A stretch of DNA of 64,000 nt. Source: Rhizodiscina lignyota (lineage: Eukaryota > Ascomycota > Dothideomycetes > Aulographales > Rhizodiscinaceae). Location: contig ML978136.1 of the NCBI GenBank assembly GCA_010015805.1, forward strand, positions 434,001 to 498,000. Direction: 5' to 3'. Shown here piece after piece: positions 49,168 through 60,070 of the stretch; the stretch's first letter is position 1; each line of letters starts with the position of its first letter. Both the position numbers and the translations under genes were made by a program. The notes under the pieces are model-generated. The model had not been told where the DNA came from, searched no databases, and was given only the letters and a program-made list of their open reading frames with translations.

Positions 49168-49674
49168 AGCGATATTAATCTGATTGCATTGGGCGTCGTT
49201 ATCAGGAGTTAGCATGATTGATGATGGGAAAGGCGTTATGGGAGCATTCACTCCACTTGGATTTCATTGTCTATATATCAATTGGCACTTCAGCGGGGTT
49301 CGGTTTCCACCCGAGCGAAGAATACGAATTTGGAAAAGAATTTCATACGGGAATCTGTCAAGTTGGATTGGTCCGAGTTTGGAGAATCTTAATGAGTGAA
49401 CGGATGAATGACGACTGAATACTGGCTGGGTGAAGTCACCTAGGTGCTTAGGCCTGTGGACGTAGATAGTACGTAGCAAATCACTAAGAGATCATAAAGC
49501 GACCCTCTCAGCTATTACAAGACACAGTGATTAATAAAAACTAAAGAGCAGGTGGAGGCTCTCGTCCAGGAGCGCGACTCTGGGCAGCAAGACCAGTGCC
49601 AAGCCTAGCCGGCCTCAGCTAGCGGGAGCCACTTCTTTTAGCCACCTTTTGTGATTGGCAAAACTTAGTCACTT
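49168..49674. other. Intergenic, nothing recognised
   Basis: This is the 3' UTR of the Hsp40 gene followed by about 300 bp with several in-frame stops on all strands. No gene or repeat is seen. Confidence 0.45.
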
Positions 49675-50243
49675 TCAACCACGAATCACAATACGAGCAG
49701 CCTTTGTTTGCTTCGCCGGCTTCAAACAAATGAAGTAGGAAAGGTCATCGAAGAGGACGGCAACGATGACGCGGAGATCATCCCCCAGGGTCAAAATACG
49801 TCAAATGCATGTCACGCGCAGTGCATTACGCATATATAATACATCAGGCACGAAGAGGGACTGAACACCAGCCGGAGACCTAAAAACAATCTCACCGGTG
49901 CGGAGCTTTGTCGCTTTTTCCAGAAAGTACGCCCGGGTGGCAGGACGTGGAATTCATCCGATGCGATAATGATAAAGAGATCGTTTCCGGCGAGCGAACG
50001 AGACTTGTAACGGCGCCCCTTTTCTATGATATCGAGAAGCAAATCTTCTAAGATGGGCTGGGTAAGATACTCCCTAAAAACCTCGAATGCAACTTTACCA
50101 ATACGAGGAAGCTTCTTAGAAGTGTAAAAGATGACTTTGAAGACGTCGCTCCGTAGAGTGTTCGCTCGCTGGAAACTAGCTCCTCCGTATGTCGCATTCG
50201 ATGTCGCAGGTGGACGGTCGAGCTCCCGCTGTTTAACAAGTTC
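49675..50243 (-). other. Coding-like stretch, unrecognised; small gene or relic
   Basis: On the minus strand, 50243-49896 is an open 348-nt stretch (116 codons). It begins right after a CAG acceptor-like site and ends at a GTGAG donor-like site. It reads as a soluble protein (FYTSKKLPRIGKVAFEVFRE, then PILEDLLLDIIEKGRRY and LAGNDLFIIIASDEFHVLPP). A second in-frame stretch with protein-like content is at 49794-49675 (GDDLRVIVAVLFDDLSYFIC) and ends in a stop. I found no ATG-started first exon and no known domain. It may be the middle and end of a multi-exon gene, or an old broken gene beside the tRNA. Confidence 0.35.
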
Positions 50244-50656
50244 CTGTTTCGAAGGTCAAGGGAGAAAGCGGACAAATCAGCAATATAAACAACCGGATTG
50301 GAGAAAGTCAGACAGAGAAGAGGAAAAATTCTGAGGCACCGATAACTGAATAAAATCCTTTGTAAACGTGCCCCCCGCAGATTAAACCCAGCAATGGTTC
50401 TAGAGCAGATCTCCGAGATGTAATAGGCCAAATTGATTAGCAAATTTTAATGATTTAACGATGCATTTGGATAGTTTCGACTGATCGAGTCGCGAAATCG
50501 ATTTGATAGGGCGATGCCAAGACCCCCGTCTCGCACCCCGCACGACCTGCAAAATTCGTCCCAGCTTCCAAAAATTGGAAATAAACCTCTAGCAAGCTGC
50601 GTTTTGCGAGTTAAAGAAATAAATAATCGAAAATATAAAAGAAAAGACAAAAAGAA

Positions 50657-50740
50657 AGCCCGATGCGGGGGTCGAACCCGCAACCTTGAGATGATACTCT
50701 TCTTAAGAGTCTCACGCTCTACCGATTGAGCTAACCGGGC
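50657..50740 (-). tRNA. tRNA-Lys(CTT) with an 11-nt intron
   Basis: The minus strand folds into a full cloverleaf: 7-bp acceptor stem GCCCGGT/ATCGGGC, D-arm GCTC...GAGC, anticodon stem TGAGA/TCTCA with loop CTCTTAA (anticodon CTT), and T-arm GCGGG TTCGAAC CCCGC. An 11-nt intron sits after the anticodon at the usual 37/38 position. A T-rich run just beyond the 3' end (TTTCTTTTTG) is a Pol III terminator. Confidence 0.95.
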
Positions 50741-52003
50741 TCCGAATTATGCTAGGCGGAACATCAAAAATGTATATAAACACAAGACGAAAAACTGTGA
50801 TCGTGCTCTTCACTCATAGTGCATTTCCACACCAGTCCCTTCATTTATTTCTTTGTAAATCTAGGATATTATTTTCGTATGTGTAGACTACAGTTTGACA
50901 AAAATTTTAATGATTTGATTGTCGTAGTGAGCGTTGGCAGTGATTAATCGTTGTCTCGACGCCTCCTGGACGGTGCGTGCGAGCGGATGGGACTGGACCG
51001 CGGGTTCAGACGGTCAGCTCAGCGACTTCACCTTTGAACACTCAGAAATATCCATTATCCTTTACGATCTCGAGTCAAAGCATCTATACTCTTCTATTTG
51101 CACCCACAAACTTAGGCTGACCAATGTAACGTGCGACAGATCCTTTGCGGTATCTGACCTGCACCTTAGTCCGATATTGCGATCACAATCATCAGCCGAC
51201 TTTGCCTCCATGGACGCAGCGAACTATCCAACGTGAACGACTGGTCTTACAGATATTCAATGTGCAAATTGCCTGGAGCTTCTACATTAGCTAAACTTAT
51301 TCAGTTATCTCTTTGATGCCCATTGCCATTCCACCGGGGGCGCACCTTAAACGGATCCCTGTATCCTTTCGAGCACGACATCGACCCTCAAAGTGAGTTG
51401 ATGAAGTCGGCTCATTATTGGACGGCATCCTACCCACGAACCCACCATCAACCGTGCGGTCACAAGCTTTGAACAAACAGCTGCCTATCTCAATCGAGCA
51501 GATTTCATGCATTTTGGAATTCATCGTATCTCTGACGACGGCATTAATCAAAACTCTACTACCAGGGCTCAGTTGGTAACATACGAACAACATGTCCGAG
51601 ACCTTCACGACGACGACTACATAGAATTGAGCAATTCCCATTAATTTCTGCTAATAGATCCATCCCACGACTGAACTTGAGACTTCTCACGCTCGAGCAT
51701 CCGCTGTCTCAGGGTAGGTTCGCCAGGCCATATTAGTAGTACGACCGTGCTTCCTTCTATTTTCTCAAAGTATTACTGTCATTATCATGCCCCATGCAGG
51801 AAGGCCCGCACTTTTCGGGATCCGATACACATGATTGGACGATGTGTATTTGAATTTGCGGTCCCAGATCGAACCAGACATGGCGCGATTTCGAACCTCT
51901 CCGCTGTCATTGCATCATCCTTGGGCTGATGTTTGATATATGTTCTTACTGCCACATTACACTTCATTTGAGCCAACTTTCGTGCCCTCACTCTCCTCTC
52001 ATC
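50741..52003. other. Intergenic with one doubtful small frame
   Basis: This 1.26-kb gap is between the tRNA and the MFS gene. At about 51408-51644 the plus strand has an open, hydrophilic, protein-like frame (FEQTAAYLNRADFMHFGIHR) without a start codon, opposed by a 114-codon minus-strand frame starting with ATG at 51641. A short ATG frame at about 51317 (MPIAIPPGAHLKRIPVSFRA) runs into a GTGAGT site. I could not build a convincing gene. Confidence 0.3.
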
Positions 52004-53793
52004 ATGGCTGATGCTCTGGATGAAAAAAAGACGCAACCAATTGATGGCGCACAGTCGGAGCTCTCCAGAGACGAAGAGTCTGTGGCCATCAATGAAAAAT
52101 CACTGCTTCGGAAACTTGACTTGAAGCTTCTTCCGGCTGTCTCAATCCTCTATTTGCTCAGCTTTCTCGACCGCAGCAACGGTAATACCACAACACCCAA
52201 AAACGACTACCGTTGCTAATACTAAACTCCAGTTGCCAATGCAAGAATCGAGGGCCTCACAACAGACCTCCATATGACTGGAAATCAATACCTCACTGGC
52301 TTGACTCTCTACTTCGTTGGCTATGTCATTTTCGAGGTCCGTCGAGACTCAACACACTGCCAAGAACCTAATCCTTCAAGCAAATTCTCATCTTCTGCCA
52401 GATCCCATGCAACATAATTCTTAAACGGACAACGCCTAAATTTTGGCTTCCAACGCTGACAATTGCGTGGGGAATCGTGGCCACTCTAATGGGGATCACC
52501 CAGAACCTCGCTGGCTTCTTCGTTGTTCGGTTTTTCCTTGGTATGAAGTATCCATTGACTGCATAATCCCTTTTGCTTACGTGCTTCAGGAATGACGGAG
52601 AGTGGTCTATTCCCCGGTACGGTGTACTACTTTTCCATGTTTTATAAGCGTAAAGAGAGGCAGTACCGCGTTGCGCTTTTCTTCTCAGCCGCGTCTCTCG
52701 CTGGAGCTTTCGGTGGCATTCTGGCATGGGTGAGCAGCAGCATATAAAAAGAGTGCCACCACAGACATCTGACCAAATCACAGGGTATTGCACATATGGA
52801 TGGCGTCGCAGGACAAAGGGGCTGGAGGTGGATTTTCATTTTGGTATCGTTAATTCTTCCTTGTTAGATTGACCCCATGACTGATATGCTTTTGCAGGAA
52901 GGTATCGCAACGGTGCTTGTCGCCGCTACCGCTTACTACTTCATATCAAACTACCCGCAAAACGCGAACTTCCTTTCCGACGACGAAAAGAGCTTCATTC
53001 ACGAACGGCTAAAGGCCGACTCGGATGCCACACGTGATGAACGTTTCAATTGGCGCAACGTTTCTAAGGCGTTCACAGATCCGAAGTGTTACCTCTACTG
53101 CCTTGCATTCCATACAATGAGCCTACCACTCTATACTCTCTCCCTATTCCTCGTAAGTGTCTGCTAAAATTCAGAGCTCAGTCGTATTCTGACTTGCTGA
53201 AGCCGACTATCATCACTGATCTTGGCTTTTCTGCTGCAAAGGCACAACTACTCACTGTTCCACCATATGCCCTCGCAACAATCCTCACAATCTCCTTCGC
53301 TGTGATTTCGGAACGCGTGGGCCGACATGCGCCTTTTATCATCCTGTCTTCATCTCTCGGGATAATCGGATACATCATTTTGCTCACGAACCCGGACCCC
53401 ACGCATCGACCCGGAGTATCATACGCGGGTACCTTTTTCGCTGCCGCCGGAATCTATCCTTCAACAGCCCTCGTACTGAGCTGGCCAGCCAACAATGTCT
53501 CTGGCCAGACAAAGAGAGCAACAGCGAACGCAATGCAGATATCCATCGGTAATTTGGGCGCGGTCCTCGGCACCCAGTTGTACAGGCCAGCTTGGTCCCC
53601 GAGATATTTCGTTGGACATGGAATGGCGCTAGCGTACATGTGTGCGAACGTCGTGGTTGTGCTTATTACATGGTGGGTCCTCTCGAAAGAGAATAAGAGA
53701 AAAGAGTTGGCAGAGGCGCGAGAGGGGTTACAGGTTACTGATGATGAAGAGTGGCATGGGGACGAGGATTTGAGATGGAGATTCACGGTATAG
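52004..53793 (+). CDS. MFS permease of the Dal5/allantoate (anion:cation symporter) type
   Basis: Seven exons: 52004-52181, 52233-52336, 52402-52540, 52590-52729, 52784-52843, 52898-53152 and 53203-53793; introns of 49-65 nt; 488 aa, all phases consistent. Typical ACS-family motifs appear only after splicing: LYLLSFLDRSN plus VANARIEGL, IFE plus IPCNIILKRTTPKFWLP, and FFLGMTESGLFPGTVYYFSM. Twelve helices are expected, with the central loop DSDATRDERFNWRNVSKAFT between the halves and LFLPTIITDLGFSAAKAQLL after TM7. Relatives import allantoate, nicotinate, vitamins or small organic acids by proton symport. The substrate cannot be told here. The second intron has two in-frame acceptors. Confidence 0.93.
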
Positions 53794-55015
53794 AGCTAGG
53801 AAACGAAGAACACGCCCGAAGACACCGTACGACCCTTCCTACCGACCCGGTGCATTCTCAGATGCAACTCAGTCTAAGATTCCGCAGTTTCAAAAGTCGG
53901 TATGGCCATTGTCGAGTCCAGGAGCCTCGAACATGATCAAATAGCCAGCTTCCTTAATGCTGCCTTGTCCGTGCATTCTTTGATTCGATAACAGGTGTTT
54001 TTCTTTGACCAACTTTTGAAACCGGGTCGAGTCCTTTTGCTTGCGAATTGGTGAGACCCTTCCTTCCTTCGAGGCACTCACACGCCCATATTTTGATTGT
54101 GGCCGGCAAATCCACATGCCATGGATTTTGTTTTATCGGCAATTAAATTTTTTCACGCGTCACACCAAGGTCAAAGTAATAGACCCAGCTGACAAACATC
54201 ACGTACATTGAAATCCGGAGTAGTCAACTATTCTGGAAGTGATATATAATGCGACACTAATACTCTCGGCTTTATGATGTGAGGAATGAGCTTGAAGATC
54301 AAAAGAGCGTGTGATTGGGTAGCTCGAGAACCATGGTATTGCTCCAAGGGTCCAGACAACGCGCCACCCGAAAACCGTGGACTTCCGCCGAAACTGGCTA
54401 TGCTTATTGATGTCGTATATTCCTATGGGAAACAAAATAAGCACTGTAGGTGATAACTTTCTCCTTCGATATCGTGAGAGTACAGTTGATTTCTTTTATC
54501 ATAAAGTCTTCATAACCTTTCTTCGAGCGTACCCGCAATTTCGCTATTCAGGCCACTTTTGAGAAATACCCACGCAACTGTGTGGCTTGAAGAGGTGAGG
54601 ATGTAAACGGATGCGGATCTTTCGCGCCGAGTCATGGCGCTCGAAGGTTGAGGCTGAAGGCGTGAACGCCTCATGACAGGGGCCGCAATGTCTCCGGAAA
54701 CTCTCCAATTCGCCACCAACTACACATGTAGTCGTTGCTCCTGCTATTATTGATGGGACAGGACTTAGTTTTGCCTCTAAACACGCAGAGCGTCATCAGC
54801 ACCAGGCGTGAATGAAGCAGGAAGGAGCAAGCAGCTGGAAAAATGATGACGCCTCTGAAGAGTCGGTACAATGATTCCGTCAGACGCATCAAATATATAA
54901 GAGACTCACTCTTACCTTGTTGACTTCTTCAAATTTCTCACTCGTCTGCAATCTTTTCTCAATTTGTTGAAATTTTCTGGAGTTCGTTTTCGTTTACATC
55001 ACATACTGAATCAAC
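53794..55015. other. Intergenic, nothing recognised
   Basis: This 1.2-kb interval is upstream of the methyltransferase gene. It has frames of fewer than 85 codons on both strands, no domains, and no clear repeat. A TATATAAG sequence about 120 bp before the methyltransferase ATG may be its TATA box. Confidence 0.45.
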
Positions 55016-55904
55016 ATGGCGGAAGAACAATCCGAATATCTTCTGGGAGCCACCGATGACGAAGTGCGGCGCCTTACTATTCAACAGAGCATAATCAAAC
55101 ATGGCATGGGAGGCAAACTCATTCTCGCGCCGGTCGACTTGTCCCAATCGAATTTGGCAATCCTGGATTCAGCATGTGCTGATGGTAAGCCTGGCTGTGT
55201 ACGGCTTGAATCCAGGACAGAATCCCTAACGATATTTAGGGTTGTGGCTTCGTGATGTCTCCAGCCAACTCAAAACCCCGTATAAACTCGTTGGCGCCGA
55301 TCTTATGCCGCAATTTTTCCCCAAATCCACTCCGCCGGAGCTCAAACTCATCCAGCATGACTTTACCAACCCTTGGCCCGCCGAGTTGCACAACAGCTTC
55401 GACCTCGTACATCAGCGTCTGGCTCTTGCAGGTGCTCGATCTGCCTCCGTCGAAGACTCCGTCAAGATGCTGCCGACGCTGCTGAAGCCCGGCGGCTGGG
55501 TCCAGCTTGGAGAGTTGGATCTTACTGAGGACCCTGTCGACGGCGACGCCGCTAAAGCCCTGTATCGTACGATGAGAACTCTTTTTGAGAAGGGCGAAAG
55601 TGGTAATGCACACTCCTGCCCTGGTACCATGGCTGGCTGGTTGAAGGAAGCAGGGTTAATCGATGTGAGAGAGGAGATTGTGAGGATCCCTGTGGGAAAG
55701 CGGGTGAAAGATGGAGAAATGGCAAAAATTAGCGCAGCGCACATGATTCATGTAGCTACTATGATACCAGAAGTGACTAAGAAGATAGGTGGAGAGGTGC
55801 CTGTCGAGGATGTGGACCTGCTTTCCCAGACCTATCCAGAGGAGCTGGAGAAGATTGGTAGTGAATTCAGATTCATTATCGCTATGGGGCAGAAACCAAA
55901 CTAA
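55016..55904 (+). CDS. Class I SAM-dependent methyltransferase
   Basis: Exons are 55016-55184 and 55240-55904 with a 55-nt intron; 277 aa. Residues about 38-60 give the SAM-binding motif I, completed by splicing: LAILDSACADG plus GLWLRDVSS, where the usual DxGxGxG is loosened to DSACADGLW. Motif II (KLVGADLMPQFFP), motif III-like NSFDLVHQRLALAG and post-motif LLKPGGWVQLGELDLTEDP follow in normal order. The C-terminal 100 residues form the helical cap (WLKEAGLIDVREEIVRIPVG). Fungal relatives include small-molecule O- and N-methyltransferases; the acceptor is unknown. No biosynthetic cluster surrounds it. Confidence 0.87.
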
Positions 55905-56466
55905 GGGCTTGACTCCTTAGCATGATCAGAACATAGAAGGAAACAGATAAGGAGCCGGAGGACAACTAGATTCGCAAAAATTGAGTGCATCAGAAATGGG
56001 ACCAAGCAGCGAGAAACGTCGCGTTTATCGGTAGTAAATAATAGTAACTTCTACCATACTCCATCCATCATGAAGTCCCGTTGACTAGTCATACTCTTTC
56101 GCTGGTTCCTCACTAAGGGTCTTCACCAAATCTATACCAGAATAGATAATTGGCCGCGGAGATCTCTCACTGCCAAGCCAAATTTATGATTGCAGATCAA
56201 GAATCGTTCGTGAGTCTGATCATGTCAACGCCTTAAATGTTGCCAATTCGGGACAAGCTCCATATCAAATGCGCCTTGCGCATTACCCGATGAAAGATAA
56301 TGTGCTCTCATTGCAGTACTGATCACGCAAAGTTACTAATCTTTTGCATACCCTTTTCACTTATACAGCGTTCGTAGAAATCCAGCTTCCCTCATCGAAT
56401 CCTGACCGCGGTTGAATATTTTGTCGCCTTTCGACACTTCGGCAATCTATGCAATGCTTCCTTAAG
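55905..56466. other. Intergenic, nothing recognised
   Basis: This 562-bp spacer between two same-strand genes is AT-rich near its centre. It holds the promoter of the F-box/ankyrin gene; no other feature is seen. Confidence 0.45.
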
Positions 56467-57180
56467 ATGCCTCGCTTTAAAGGAGAACATAGCCATTCAT
56501 ACTCGCAAGAAAAGGCTCTCAACAAGATCACATTAGACACGCTTCCTTATGATATCTTAGATCTCCTAGCTCTTGTACGCTGCACTGGCTGTCTGCAAAT
56601 CTCCAAGTAGCTTGCTAACGGTACGCAGCACATGAACAAGAGTAATCTCCTGAATCTGCGCTATGTTTCTCGTCGTTTCAACGCCATTTTTATCTGGCAT
56701 ATATTCAGAGAGCTCATTCGAGAAATCCGAGACGAAAACAAGACTCATCTGCATAACGCAATCGCGAAATGCCACCACGGCACCATTGAAAACCTGTTGG
56801 GAGCCGGCGCGCCGGTCAATTCCACGAACAGAGCGCAGAATGATGAGCTTCCTCTGCACGTCGCAGCGCGCAATAACTGCATATTTGCAATACGAGAGCT
56901 CTTGAGATATGGAGCCACTATCGATGCGCAAAATCGCCATGGGTGGACACCTCTCCAACTCGCTGCGCGGTACGGGCATATCCAGACATTGAGGGAGCTG
57001 GTTGCTGCAGACGCAAATGTAAACCAACGAGGATTCCATGGCTGGACTGCTTTGCATTATTCGATCCGTTCGGGGCATGCTGATGTTACGAAGGCACTGC
57101 TGGAGGCCGGCGCAAATCAAGAAATTAGAGACAATGACGGAAGAACGGCAACTGACGGCATGAAAGGTTTCAAGTTATAG
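56467..57180 (+). CDS. F-box/ankyrin-repeat protein
   Basis: Exons are 56467-56574 and 56629-57180 with a 54-nt intron; 219 aa. The N-terminus (MPRFKGEHSHSYSQEKALNK) leads into an F-box split by the intron: LDTLPYDILDLLAL plus HMNKSNLLNLRYVSRRFNAI. Four ankyrin repeats follow (about residues 90-215), for example GWTPLQLAARYGHIQTLREL and GWTALHYSIRSGHADVTKAL, ending with GRTATDGMKGFKL. The order of F-box then ankyrin is common in Pezizomycotina and suggests an SCF adaptor that recognises a partner through the ankyrins. At 219 residues it is short for the group but looks complete. Confidence 0.85.
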
Positions 57181-57892
57181 ATGGGCGAGGAATGAAGATC
57201 CAAGATTCCACCTTTTTGCTATGCGCCTCGCATCACTGTGCTTTGCCCCAGCTCAAATGATGCTCCGGCTCGCTGCACGGAGGCTGAAGGTAGACTCGAT
57301 TGTCCGAAGATGAAGAACGAACGAATGAAATTAAGTAACTGAAGTAGCGGCTTTGGCTTCATTACTACAGCCGATGGCATTCGCCAAAATATTCTTGTCT
57401 CATGTCCGCACACGACCCAAGAGAATTCTAGGTATTCCGGTAGAGTAGGGTACCAGCAGGACGACCTCTGTTGGAATCCCGCAATGATAAAGGGATCGAA
57501 TCGTTTTCGATTCATAGCTCCTAAGAATTCATTCATCTTGATCTGATCATTGATTGTTGCCAGGCTCCAGTTACGGAAGTGAGGGAGGCCGAGGAAGAAA
57601 ATATTTATGTATAACTAGCCGGGGCTAGAACCTGGAAGCGTGGCTTCGGCAACAAGATACCCTGGCCTCTTGGGATTAAACAACCAATCATAATGGTGCT
57701 TGCAAATCCATCCGTTACGCCCTTATATCTTCCCCTTTGGGAAAGTGACAAGTTGCAAGCAGAAGAACTCCGCTGTACGGAGTACCTCCATTCCACCTTG
57801 ACCCCAAACTTCTCAAACTCCTCGATTCCACGACATTGTCTTTCTTTCACTTGTGGCATGCTCGCTTATTATTGACACATACATCGGGCTAA
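57181..57892. other. Intergenic, nothing recognised
   Basis: This 712-bp interval is upstream of the homeobox/C2H2 gene. Minus-strand frames of 84-105 codons occur but have no domain. The last 150 bp are CT-rich. Confidence 0.45.
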
Positions 57893-60070
57893 ATGGAAGA
57901 TTTTGAGGCGCAATGGCGTTCGCAACAGAGGCTCTCATCCTCCTTTCGTCCTGCGACAGACCTGCACAATTTCGAAGAAGTCTCATTCTCAAAAGCGTTT
58001 GATGATGTCGCACTAGATGACATTTTTAACTTGGAGCAAATGTACGAGTCCGATATATTTTCGAATTGCCAGAAAACAGACCTACCCATCCCAGCCGACG
58101 AGATTACCCTGCCACTTTCAAGGGCTTGTTCTTCCGACTTTATTAGTCTTGATGAGGCTACTTATCGATCTCACGACCATGTCACTCTTCTGAGTGAGTC
58201 TACTACTGCTACCACGGCTAGCGAGCAATTGTTGTCGACGCAGTCACCCCTGCGAGGGTCGAGCTTGTCATGGGAAGACGAATCTCTCTCTGTTCTGTCA
58301 CAAGGCAAACCAACATCACGACTTCCTGTCGCAGCTAGAAAGATTCTGCAGGAGTGGTACGATACCCATTGCGAAAATCCATATCCAACTGAAACGGAGA
58401 AAGAGGAGTTGAGGACTCAGACTGAACTCAGCGCTAGTCAAGTCTCGGATTGGTTTGCCAATACTCGTCGCCGCCATAAGAGCAAAGCAAAGGGGCATGG
58501 AAAGACTGCTCCTGCCTCTGCTGGGGTTCAACTGGCATTCCAGTCCGCAATTGACGCATTCAATAGGAGCAATATGACTCCCCTAGATCGATGGCGCAAC
58601 TCACCTCCAGATACGGAGGCTGCCCCACTTACTGCCATTGCTAGGGCGGTGGAACATGAGAACAATCAAGCTTCTGGAAAACAAGGTGGCCGTGTACGAT
58701 CGAAGAAGTGCAGATCGCCGACCCCGGCTCCATCTGTCATATCATTATCCGTGACGCAAAAGTCGAGCTCCGGCAGCTCAGCAACATCAGGACATAGCGC
58801 AACTTCTTTCAGTCGTTTCCACTCAGGGGTACATAGGCGCCGTCGACGAAATGTGAAACCCAAAACGACCGCACAAACATCGCTGGATGACGATACTACT
58901 CGTGTCTATCAGTGCACGTTTTGCACCGAAAGGTTCAAGCACAAGTACGACTGGACGAGACACGAGAAGTCACTCCACCTCTCGTTAGAGCAATGGACAT
59001 GCACGCCGTTCGGACCGACCTTTGTCGACCCTGATACTGAGCGGCCGGAATGTTCGCTGTGTGGGATCTCTGACCCATCGCCCGACCACGCTGAGATTCA
59101 TCGATACTCCGAGTGCCGGGAGAAGCCCCAGGTAACGCGAACGTTCTATCGAAAAGACAATCTCCTTCAGCATCTCCGAATCGTGCACGGAATCGAGAGA
59201 GTCCTCCCCTCGATGGACATATGGCATTCGGAGATTAAGCGTGTGAATTCACGATGTGGCTTCTGTAGTGAGCGATTCGTGCTTTGGGCAGACCGCAACG
59301 CCCATCTCGCGGAACACTTCAGGCGTGGAGCTCATATGAAAGATTGGAAAGGATGTCGTGGCCTGGATCCTGCAGTCGCGGCGTTAGTAGAGAACGCCAT
59401 GCCGCCGTATCTTATTGGCGTCGAGGCACAAGGAGTGATGCCGTTCAAGGCGTCGCATGCATCTGATAGCAATGGGATGGGTAAGCACTGTCAGTCAGCA
59501 ACCTTCCATGACATGAGCTTCAGTAGTCCGCCAGCGCAAGCAACACCTTTCGAGCTCCTGACATTCCACCTCGGGGAGTTTGCAGCGAGTGCACAGCATG
59601 CTGGTATTGCCTTGACAGACGAGCTTCTCCAACAAGAGGCCCGACGCATCGTGTATGGGGAGGACGATCCGTGGAACCAGACTGCTGCAGATAACGCCGA
59701 GTGGTTGTGCATGTTCAAGATAGGCCATGGAATATCTACTGATTCTGATATCAGTTCGAGCATATCGCTTGACCAGCTGAGACATATCGAGTCGCACGAG
59801 GCCGAAATCCACCTGTCATGGCTCGACCATGGCTTGCCGTTTATAACGACCGACTCTCAATTGACTAGTAGAGCTACCAATGTTGCGGAGGTGGTAGGCC
59901 ACGATGGAGGCGACGCTGGAACTAGTCATTGCATAGCTTTGAGCACAATCTCGACAATGAATGTCCCATGGGCATTGCAGAGTCCGGAGTGTTTAGCGGA
60001 ACGAAGAGCTCGCTCTCAAATGGGGCTCTCGTGCGCTTTTGATACCTCAACGAGCTGTGGTCGCTTATAG
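57893..60070 (+). CDS. Homeobox (TALE-like) and C2H2 zinc-finger regulator
   Basis: A single exon codes for 725 aa with ATG at 57893. Residues about 143-200 form a homeodomain of the KN/TALE type: LPVAARKILQEWYDTHCENP, then YPTETEKEELRTQTELSASQ and VSDWFANTRRRHKSK, where WFANxRRR is the recognition helix and the PYP insertion marks the three-residue loop extension. At about 340-363 is a good C2H2 finger (YQCTFCTERFKHKYDWTRHE), followed by degenerate finger-like segments (ECSLCGISDPSPDHAEIH, FYRKDNLLQHLRIVH and RCGFCSERFVLWADRNAHLA). The N-terminus is acidic and may activate. Such homeobox plus C2H2 proteins are a recurring fungal transcription-factor class; target genes are unknown. The absence of introns is notable in this intron-rich window. 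Confidence 0.9.
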   Translation: MEDFEAQWRSQQRLSSSFRPATDLHNFEEVSFSKAFDDVALDDIFNLEQMYESDIFSNCQKTDLPIPADEITLPLSRACSSDFISLDEATYRSHDHVTLLSESTTATTASEQLLSTQSPLRGSSLSWEDESLSVLSQGKPTSRLPVAARKILQEWYDTHCENPYPTETEKEELRTQTELSASQVSDWFANTRRRHKSKAKGHGKTAPASAGVQLAFQSAIDAFNRSNMTPLDRWRNSPPDTEAAPLTAIARAVEHENNQASGKQGGRVRSKKCRSPTPAPSVISLSVTQKSSSGSSATSGHSATSFSRFHSGVHRRRRRNVKPKTTAQTSLDDDTTRVYQCTFCTERFKHKYDWTRHEKSLHLSLEQWTCTPFGPTFVDPDTERPECSLCGISDPSPDHAEIHRYSECREKPQVTRTFYRKDNLLQHLRIVHGIERVLPSMDIWHSEIKRVNSRCGFCSERFVLWADRNAHLAEHFRRGAHMKDWKGCRGLDPAVAALVENAMPPYLIGVEAQGVMPFKASHASDSNGMGKHCQSATFHDMSFSSPPAQATPFELLTFHLGEFAASAQHAGIALTDELLQQEARRIVYGEDDPWNQTAADNAEWLCMFKIGHGISTDSDISSSISLDQLRHIESHEAEIHLSWLDHGLPFITTDSQLTSRATNVAEVVGHDGGDAGTSHCIALSTISTMNVPWALQSPECLAERRARSQMGLSCAFDTSTSCGRL

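Noticed and set aside
49800-49960. A frame reading FVPDVLYM, considered as a trace of a Copia-type retroelement
   Set aside because: A single short resemblance without any further element parts or terminal repeats; not enough to name an element.
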